From Saprospiraceae bacterium (lineage in GTDB: Bacteria; Bacteroidota; Bacteroidia; Chitinophagales; Saprospiraceae), in NCBI GenBank assembly GCA_013002625.1, contig JABDJE010000221.1, positions 1 through 12,277 of the forward strand: 12,277 bases of DNA, read 5' to 3'. This document shows positions 7,704 to 12,277 of the stretch, piece after piece. Numbering within the stretch: the first letter of the stretch is position 1; the number at the start of each line of letters is the position of its first letter. A program made the position numbers and the translations under genes. The notes under the pieces were generated by a model. The model worked only from the letters and a program-made list of their open reading frames with translations. It searched no databases and was not told the DNA's origin.

Positions 7704-8548
7704 TAGTAGTCTCCGATTGTTTCTTCAAGTTGTGATAAAGCTATTTCTGTCTGTTCTGCATTGGTTGCTTTGCCATGCCATTGATGCGTTCCTTCCATGA
7801 AGTCTACACCCTTACCCATTTCGGTTTTCATGAGTATGCATACTGGCTTGCCTTTGCCTCTTTCATTTTGAGCGGCCTGAATGGTTTGAATCATAGAGTT
7901 GAAATCGTGACCATCCATTTCAAAAACAGTCCAACCAAAACTCGTCCACTTACCCTTCAAATCTCCCAATGACATAACCTTTTCATTGGGACCGTCAATT
8001 TGTTGACCATTCCAGTCGACGGTTACAATCAGGTTGTCCAGTTTATAATGTGGGGCAAACATAGCTGCTTCCCATACCTGACCTTCCTGAAGTTCTCCGT
8101 CTCCTGTAAGCACATAAACAAAACGATCGTCCTTATTCAGTCTTTTGGCCAACGCTGCTCCAATTGCTACGGACATACCCTGTCCAAGAGAACCGGATGC
8201 GACGCGTATACCAGGCAGACCTTCGTGCGTTGCGGGATGTCCCTGTAATCTTGAATTAATTTTTCGGAAGGTATTCAGTTCTTCGACCGGAAAATAGCCA
8301 CTCCTGGATAGTACACTATACCATACGGGTGAAATGTGACCATTGGATAGAAAAAACATGTCCTCTCCATTACCCTCCATGTTAAATGAAGGATCGTGTT
8401 TCATAATTTCGAAATAAAGTAAGACAAGGAAATCAGTGCAACCCAGGGAACCACCAGGATGGCCGGAGTTGACTAAATGTGTTTGACGGATTATGTCTCT
8501 TCTCACTTGAGAAGCCATATCCTTTAGGGATGCTATATCAATACTCAT
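7703..8548 (-). CDS. Transketolase, N-terminal subunit
   Basis: This 281-residue protein is the thiamine diphosphate-binding half of a split transketolase. Marks in order: NSGHPGGSLG (27-36) with the active-site histidine H30, FLSNGHISP (66-74), GSLGQGMSVAIG (119-130), and the diphosphate/metal motif TGDGELQEGQVWEAA (148-162), with Asn180 about 30 residues after GDG as expected. Histidines at 104, 255 and 258 fit the substrate channel. Single-chain transketolases are about 650 residues; this subunit and the next (281 plus 315) add up to nearly that. It starts at the ATG at 8548, only about 20 bases from the HU terminator. I see no promoter match in that space, so transcription may start within the terminator region or come by read-through from HU. 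Confidence 0.94.
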   Translation of the reverse strand: MSIDIASLKDMASQVRRDIIRQTHLVNSGHPGGSLGCTDFLVLLYFEIMKHDPSFNMEGNGEDMFFLSNGHISPVWYSVLSRSGYFPVEELNTFRKINSRLQGHPATHEGLPGIRVASGSLGQGMSVAIGAALAKRLNKDDRFVYVLTGDGELQEGQVWEAAMFAPHYKLDNLIVTVDWNGQQIDGPNEKVMSLGDLKGKWTSFGWTVFEMDGHDFNSMIQTIQAAQNERGKGKPVCILMKTEMGKGVDFMEGTHQWHGKATNAEQTEIALSQLEETIGDY

Positions 8549-8567
8549 AATGTTGGTTGGAATAAAA

Positions 8568-8599
8568 CAAAAAAAGGCAGGTAAAAGCCCGCCTTTTTT
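8568..8599 (-). terminator. Rho-independent terminator of the HU gene (symmetrical)
   Basis: GGC-A-GG (8576-8581) pairs with CC-C-GCC (8588-8593) with one mismatch, closed by a T-G wobble and an AAAA loop. The stem is extended by A-runs and T-runs on the two sides (A at 8569-8575, T at 8594-8599). Read on the minus strand, it begins 25 bases after the HU stop and is followed by seven T. It could also stop plus-strand transcription, but no plus-strand gene is near. Confidence 0.8.
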
Positions 8600-8623
8600 A
8601 AAGTTAGTTTTTGCTTAAGCTTA

Positions 8624-8896
8624 CTAGTTTACTGAATCAGTAAGACCTTTCCCTGCTTTGAATTTTACAACAGTTTTAGCAGGAATTTTTATAGTAGCTC
8701 CTGTAGCAGGATTTCTTCCGTCTCTTGCTGCTCTTCTTGAAGTAGAGAAAGTACCGAAACCTACGAAAGATGCTTTACCTCCGCTTTTAAGGGTTCCTTC
8801 AATAGAATCAAATACACACGCTACCGCTTCTCCCGCTTCAGCTTTACTGATTCCAGCTTTTTCAGCTACAGCATTGATTAAATCTCCTTTATTCAT
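8624..8896 (-). CDS. HU-family histone-like DNA-binding protein
   Basis: A 90-residue HU protein, the standard length. HU dimers bend and compact DNA in the nucleoid. The N-terminal helical part opens with MNKGDLINAVAEKAGISK (1-18). The signature GFGTF (46-50) and the DNA-gripping beta-arm with RNPATG (61-66), whose proline intercalates into DNA, are both intact, and the C-terminus is the usual KFKAGKGL. I chose the ATG at 8896, which gives an exact family start. The frame is open to an upstream ATG at 8938, but that codon overlaps the -7 promoter element and so would not be transcribed. It is flanked by its own promoter and terminator, consistent with an abundant single-gene transcript. Confidence 0.96.
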   Translation of the reverse strand: MNKGDLINAVAEKAGISKAEAGEAVACVFDSIEGTLKSGGKASFVGFGTFSTSRRAARDGRNPATGATIKIPAKTVVKFKAGKGLTDSVN

Positions 8897-8935
8897 GAGT
8901 TCAATTTTAGATGTAAATAAATAATTAATTCGCGT

Positions 8936-8965
8936 CAAAATTAGCTGATTCAGTCATATAAACAA
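8936..8965 (-). promoter_or_regulatory. HU promoter, perfect Bacteroidota consensus
   Basis: On the minus strand TTG (8965-8963) is followed by exactly 19 bases and then TAATTTTG (8943-8936). This is a full match to the Bacteroidota housekeeping sigma consensus TTG-N19-TANNTTTG. Transcription should begin near 8930, leaving a leader of about 35 bases before the ATG at 8896. Confidence 0.75.
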
Positions 8966-9085
8966 AAAATCTAATATAAAAACACTGCCTAATACCCCAT
9001 TTTTCGGGGGTTTAGGGCAATTTTAACCCCTTTCGACTGTTATTTTAAATGATTATCTTCGTTTGTCTATTAAAAGTCATCTATA

Positions 9086-9283
9086 ATGAAAGGATTCAAA
9101 AAAGCGACTGCACTCTGTTTAATGGCCACTTTTGGGCTTATATTGTCAATGAGTTCATGCAAAACGGGCGAAGGATGTGCGAATCAGGAAAAGTATTCTG
9201 TAAAAACAGATAAGGATGGTAACCTTTCAACCAAAGGCGGCAAATCCAATTTGTTTTCCAAGAAAAACAGGAAAAAGAGATAG
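9086..9283 (+). CDS. Tiny lipoprotein with basic C-terminal tail, unknown function
   Basis: A 65-residue product. It has a basic N-terminus (MKGFKK), a hydrophobic core (about 7-20) and a lipobox-like MSSC (22-25), so C25 should be lipidated after signal peptidase II cleavage, leaving a mature peptide of only about 41 residues. A second cysteine is at 31 in KTGEGC. The tail is very rich in lysine and arginine: GGKSNLFSKKNRKKR (51-65). Short Bacteroidota envelope proteins ending in a similar basic GxSxLFSKKxRK-type tail are familiar to me, but I know of no assigned function. The 189-base upstream region has only a poor promoter candidate, TATCTTCG at 9054-9061. The start ATG has no Shine-Dalgarno sequence. 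It converges on the permease gene with one base between the stop codons. Confidence 0.75.
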   Translation: MKGFKKATALCLMATFGLILSMSSCKTGEGCANQEKYSVKTDKDGNLSTKGGKSNLFSKKNRKKR

Positions 9284-9284
9284 G

Positions 9285-10433
9285 TCAGACAGGACCTTCG
9301 TATTGACGATTGCTCTTTAATACGTAGTCATTAATTCGGTCACCAATAGAATTAAACAAGTAAATCAAACCATAAATGCACAGCCCCGGAAAAAGGGCCA
9401 ACCACCAAGCATTCAAATGCAATCGTGCCTCCTTTAAAATACCCCCCCATGTGACAACATCAACGGGGACACCAATGCCTAAAAATGACAATGTAGATTC
9501 CAGCAAAACAGCAGACGAAATACCAAAAGCAGTTACGATAATTAGAGGACTAATTGAAAGTGGAAGAATATATTTCACAAATATTCGGCTGTCGCTTAAT
9601 CCACTGGATTGGGCTGCTGTAATAAAATTTTCTTTTCGAACATTGAGAATTTCTGCTCTTAAATGTCTGGTAATTGTTGGCCACCGCGTCAATGCAATAA
9701 TCCAAATGACATTCCAGTAACTCGGTTTTCCAAGGATGGGCAACAACACAAGAATCAGGAATAATGCCGGAATGGATTTGAAAACCTCGATGAGTCTAAG
9801 CACAATGATATCCAAGGGAAAGCCCCAAGTCGGTGTGCTGACTTTTAACTTGAGCTTTCTCTTATGTAAAAAATAAGCTGTCATTACTGTGATGGAAATT
9901 ATGATGACTATTTGCCTGACATTTCCATAGAACAGAAAATAAGTATTTACCAATATAAGCAAAACCCCTATCCACAAGAATCGAATCGGTATCCGGATAC
10001 CTGTATTGCCAAAGTAACCGCTGAGATAGGCCATTAAACTTCCGATCATCAATGCTAACAGCGATGCAACAAAGCCTATCAGGAATGCCAGGTAACTGCC
10101 ATGAATGATCCCAGCAAGAATGTCTCTTCCAATGCTGTCAGTTCCCAGCCAGTGGCGGTAATAGAGATTGGAGACATCTTGCTTGTCCCAAGGACCTGTT
10201 TTACGGTTGTTTTTGTCTATACTGTTCGCACTGTAGGGGATGGGTGCCCTGATACCGAAGTTCGGTTCTTCGATCGCGCTCATAACAGATATTCCATTGT
10301 CAGAAAAGGCAACCAGATAGCCGTCGAAGGCTATTATTTTTCCAAATACGACAAAGAATAAGAATATACCTAATCCCCATATTTGGCCTTTGGTTAGCCC
10401 GAGCTTTTGCATATATGTGATCAGGCTTTTCAT
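9285..10433 (-). CDS. ABC importer permease, DppC/OppC type, with insertion
   Basis: This is an inner-membrane permease subunit of a family 5 (peptide/nickel type) ABC importer. After the first helix (about 18-38) comes the class motif HWLGTDSIGRD (94-104). The helix 2-3 region (about 113-140) follows. The cytoplasmic EAA loop that contacts the ATPase lies at about 259-291 (AAQSSGLSDSRIFVKYILP), followed by STLSFLGIGVP (313-323). At 382 residues it is longer than the usual roughly 280-300. Part of the excess is an insertion at about 143-205, between SGYFG and the RLIEVFKSIPALFL helix, that contains two additional hydrophobic stretches (151-169 and 173-189) and a basic KRKLKLK linker. A longer first periplasmic loop (about 40-92) adds more. 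The ATG overlaps the upstream permease stop as ATGA. No ATPase gene follows; the operon ends here. Confidence 0.9.
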   Translation of the reverse strand: MKSLITYMQKLGLTKGQIWGLGIFLFFVVFGKIIAFDGYLVAFSDNGISVMSAIEEPNFGIRAPIPYSANSIDKNNRKTGPWDKQDVSNLYYRHWLGTDSIGRDILAGIIHGSYLAFLIGFVASLLALMIGSLMAYLSGYFGNTGIRIPIRFLWIGVLLILVNTYFLFYGNVRQIVIIISITVMTAYFLHKRKLKLKVSTPTWGFPLDIIVLRLIEVFKSIPALFLILVLLPILGKPSYWNVIWIIALTRWPTITRHLRAEILNVRKENFITAAQSSGLSDSRIFVKYILPLSISPLIIVTAFGISSAVLLESTLSFLGIGVPVDVVTWGGILKEARLHLNAWWLALFPGLCIYGLIYLFNSIGDRINDYVLKSNRQYEGPV

Positions 10434-11707
10434 TGATCAAATCGGATTTTTGGATTAAATATGCCATACAACACATCCACCAATAGGTAGCTCATTACAG
10501 TAACGAATGCTATGATCATCATTATACAGAATGCCACATTCCAGTCAGCGAGGTTAATAGATGAAAACAACAAGCGCCCAAATCCCGGGATATTGAATAA
10601 TATTTCAAGCACCAGAGAGCCTGTAAATGCTGCAGGTAAAATGGCACCCATCAAAGTAACCATTGGAATCATGGCATTTGGTAGAGCATGTCTTTTAATG
10701 ACCTCAGATCTGGAAAGTCCTTTGGATAAAGCTGTCAGAATGTAAGCTTTATCCATCTCATTCTGGATGCTTCTGCTCATAAATCTTGCGATATAAGCGA
10801 GGGAGTGAAGCGTAAGGCATAGAATTGGCAGGATGAGTTTATGAAAGTTCTTTAGAATTTGTGAAAACGTTGATTCGCCAGGGTAGATATTGATACCTAT
10901 GGAAGGAAATAACTGAATAATACCACTTTCAGTGCCTGTAAAAAACACGATCAACAATGTTGCAAGCCAAAATATAGGCATAGAGTAGAAGGCATAGAGG
11001 ACTTGACTTAGGAATTTCGAGAACCTTGTTTCGGGATGATTCACCAAATAGATTCCAATTAACATCCCAAGCAACAAACTGATGACAAGATCCACCAGCG
11101 TAATGGCCAGGGTCCATTGAATTGCTTTTGCAGCTTTTGGCAGAGCATCCTTTCCATCAACCAACGAGATGCCGAAGCCACCATTAAAAAATGATGTAAC
11201 CCAATGATGATATTGATTATTGAATCCATGGAAGTGCGCATTTGGCCAGTACCACGTCCTTGATTGAATCGATGAATAATCTTCATACACACTGGGATAT
11301 TTAGATAAGGCTTGCTTGAGATTACTTGAGGCGAGTACTTCAAATGGAATATTATTTTCCACTAAGCTGTTGGAAAATGCTTCAAGGTCTTCGAATGTCA
11401 TGCCCTTATTGAGTCCCGCCTTAAAGAATTTTTTGAGATAGGCGTTGTCAACTTTGTTTAGGTTTGCTGGATAGTTGGATGGTTGGATGCCAAAATAAAA
11501 ATTGGGGAGATCAAGATGCAACTCAAGGTAGACCTGGGCATAGTCTTCAGCTTTAATTTCCACATCGCCCGTATTCATACCACGCATTGTAAGCAAAGAG
11601 ACCACAGGGTCCTGAGGAACCTGTTTGCTCAAATAAAACCCAACCACGCTCACGATAAACAGTGTGGGGATAATCAGCAGCAGTCTGTTAATAAGATACC
11701 TCTTCAT
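10430..11707 (-). CDS. ABC importer permease, DppB/OppB type, with periplasmic insertion
   Basis: Partner permease of the downstream DppC-like subunit. It opens with the family's KRYLINRLLLIIPTLFIVS helix (2-20) and the QVPQDPV motif (29-35). Membrane helices resume near 197. The EAA loop is about 321-345 (AYILTALSKGLSRSEVIKRHALPNA), followed by the conserved LVLEILFNIPGFGRL (365-379). The usual length is about 310-340 residues; here it is 425. The excess lies between LELHLDLPNFYF (61-72) and WVTSFFNGGFGISL (169-182), where about 95 hydrophilic residues, rich in aromatics toward the end (RTWYWPNAHFHGF), replace a much shorter linker. This stretch should face the periplasm and could touch the binding protein. 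The start ATG lies inside an 8-bp hairpin in the transcript, 44 bases downstream of the binding-protein stop. Confidence 0.91.
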   Translation of the reverse strand: MKRYLINRLLLIIPTLFIVSVVGFYLSKQVPQDPVVSLLTMRGMNTGDVEIKAEDYAQVYLELHLDLPNFYFGIQPSNYPANLNKVDNAYLKKFFKAGLNKGMTFEDLEAFSNSLVENNIPFEVLASSNLKQALSKYPSVYEDYSSIQSRTWYWPNAHFHGFNNQYHHWVTSFFNGGFGISLVDGKDALPKAAKAIQWTLAITLVDLVISLLLGMLIGIYLVNHPETRFSKFLSQVLYAFYSMPIFWLATLLIVFFTGTESGIIQLFPSIGINIYPGESTFSQILKNFHKLILPILCLTLHSLAYIARFMSRSIQNEMDKAYILTALSKGLSRSEVIKRHALPNAMIPMVTLMGAILPAAFTGSLVLEILFNIPGFGRLLFSSINLADWNVAFCIMMIIAFVTVMSYLLVDVLYGIFNPKIRFDQ

Positions 11708-11726
11708 GTGAATATGCTACATGAAG
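11702..11726 (-). promoter_or_regulatory. Hairpin covering the DppB-like permease start codon
   Basis: CTTCATGT (11702-11709) and ACATGAAG (11719-11726) form a perfect 8-bp inverted repeat around nine bases. In the minus-strand transcript the 3' arm contains the permease start ATG (11707-11705). The 5' arm contains another ATG (11722-11720) followed at once by TAG, in frame with the real start. No T-run follows, so this is not a terminator. It may hold down permease translation relative to the binding protein; that role is inferred from position. Confidence 0.5.
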
Positions 11727-11751
11727 TTAACAATTCTGTGAGGATAGCAAT

Positions 11752-12277
11752 TTAGCTGGCAGCTTTAAATGTATTTGCCAGATATCCTGGTCTTTTAGCT
11801 GTTGTCTGAGCATCCAGAGATTTGCGAATAATTATCTTTTTCAACGGGCTATATAAAAAGATGACAGGTTGGTCCCTGTGCATTTCTTCCTGAAGTTGCA
11901 TATAGAAATGCTTCCTTTCATTTTCATCAGTTGTGGTTCTGATCTTTTCAATCAATGCATCACTGCGCGGGTTGCTGTATCCTGAATTGTTTTGCGTACC
12001 AGGTTTGGCATTATCACTGTGCCATCTCGAATAAGGATCGTCGGGAGCAGCATCCTGGCCTATTGCTGTCATAGCCATATCATAATTATAGGTACTAAAA
12101 TTCTCAGAACGCATCAAAGAACTTTTTTTCTGAACTATGTTGATTTCAACGCCGGCATCCTTTGCGCTTTCCTGAAATAATAGGGCTAGGTTTTTACTCA
12201 ATGGACTGCCGGTGATAAGCAGGTCCAGGCTTAACTCTTGGAGTTGTCCATCCACGACTTTATCCACTGTGCCATTA
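11752..12277 (-). CDS. Family 5 extracellular solute-binding protein, C-terminal part (runs off window)
   Basis: The last 174 residues of a DppA/OppA-type periplasmic or lipid-anchored binding protein that captures a peptide or similar ligand for the two downstream permeases. The frame is open to the window edge, so the signal sequence and N-terminal lobe are outside. Family marks in this part, numbered from the first visible codon: a lobe-start strand LDLLITGSP (19-27), the block DDPYSRWHSDNAK (79-91), NSGYSNPRSDALIEK (96-110) and the closing QLQEEMHRDQPVIFLYSPLK (126-145), where the conserved proline-rich strand near the C-terminus begins. The GTG at 12267 is only an internal codon. It is the first gene of the importer operon seen here, consistent with binding protein then permease B then permease C. 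Its position before the hairpin would allow more binding protein than permease to be made. Confidence 0.9.
   Translation of the reverse strand, partial: NGTVDKVVDGQLQELSLDLLITGSPLSKNLALLFQESAKDAGVEINIVQKKSSLMRSENFSTYNYDMAMTAIGQDAAPDDPYSRWHSDNAKPGTQNNSGYSNPRSDALIEKIRTTTDENERKHFYMQLQEEMHRDQPVIFLYSPLKKIIIRKSLDAQTTAKRPGYLANTFKAAS

Noticed and set aside
6756..8548. Transketolase broken by a frameshift or stop
   Set aside because: The break falls exactly between the two natural domains, each half is complete with its own start, and two-gene transketolases are well known, so this is a natural split.
8897..8938. Longer HU protein from the ATG at 8938
   Set aside because: That ATG overlaps the -7 element of a perfect promoter, and HU proteins begin at the MNKGDLI position.
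9283..9299. AGGTC/GACCT hairpin at the lipoprotein-permease convergence as a terminator
   Set aside because: Only 5 bp and no T-run on either side, so it lacks terminator features.
1..12277. Mobile element, CRISPR array, prophage or defence system
   Set aside because: No transposase, integrase, regularly spaced repeats, toxin-antitoxin pair or nuclease gene was seen; RadC is sometimes found on mobile DNA but here lies among housekeeping genes.

Overview
This window looks like the chromosome of a Bacteroidota bacterium, possibly from the Saprospirales/Chitinophagales side, though the class is an inference. Reasons: AT-rich intergenic DNA, almost no Shine-Dalgarno sequences before clear start codons, a perfect Bacteroidota-type promoter (TTG-N19-TANNTTTG) before the HU gene, and protein subtypes typical of the phylum (a stand-alone RpoE-like sigma factor, UvrA with a Bacteroidota-like N-terminus, transketolase split into two genes). 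No tRNA, rRNA, CRISPR array, insertion sequence or phage gene was seen. The content is mainly housekeeping and there is no sign of a mobile island.

Layout. Positions 1-344 (minus) hold the start of uvrA, cut by the window edge. A 275-base AT-rich gap separates it from a divergent ECF sigma factor gene (620-1201, plus), which ends in a hairpin-T-run terminator. A minus-strand block follows: an inner-membrane family 2 glycosyltransferase (1281-2405), a three-helix membrane protein of unknown function just upstream of it (2414-2866), an MsbA-like ABC exporter (2966-4726), a RadC-family JAMM protein (4792-5484), a PLP-dependent cystathionine gamma-synthase/lyase-type enzyme (5522-6661), the C-terminal half (6756-7703) and N-terminal half (7703-8548) of a split transketolase, and an HU DNA-binding protein (8624-8896). 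HU has its own promoter and terminator.

On the plus strand, 9086-9283 encodes a tiny lipoprotein with a very basic tail. It converges, one base apart, on a minus-strand family 5 (peptide/nickel type) ABC importer operon: binding protein (11752 to window end, C-terminal part only), DppB-like permease (10430-11707) and DppC-like permease (9285-10433). No ATPase gene lies downstream of the permeases.

How the genes work together. The two transketolase halves overlap by one base (TAATG) and should form one enzyme of the non-oxidative pentose phosphate pathway. The two permeases overlap by four bases (ATGA) and should pair in the inner membrane, fed by the binding protein. Both permeases are clearly longer than the usual DppB/DppC because of central insertions: about 100 periplasmic residues in the B subunit, and about 60 residues with two extra predicted helices in the C subunit. 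This is the most unusual protein-level feature. The permease B start codon also sits inside a perfect 8-bp RNA hairpin preceded by an in-frame ATG-TAG, which hints at translational control within the operon. I found nothing that clearly amounts to a new multi-gene system.
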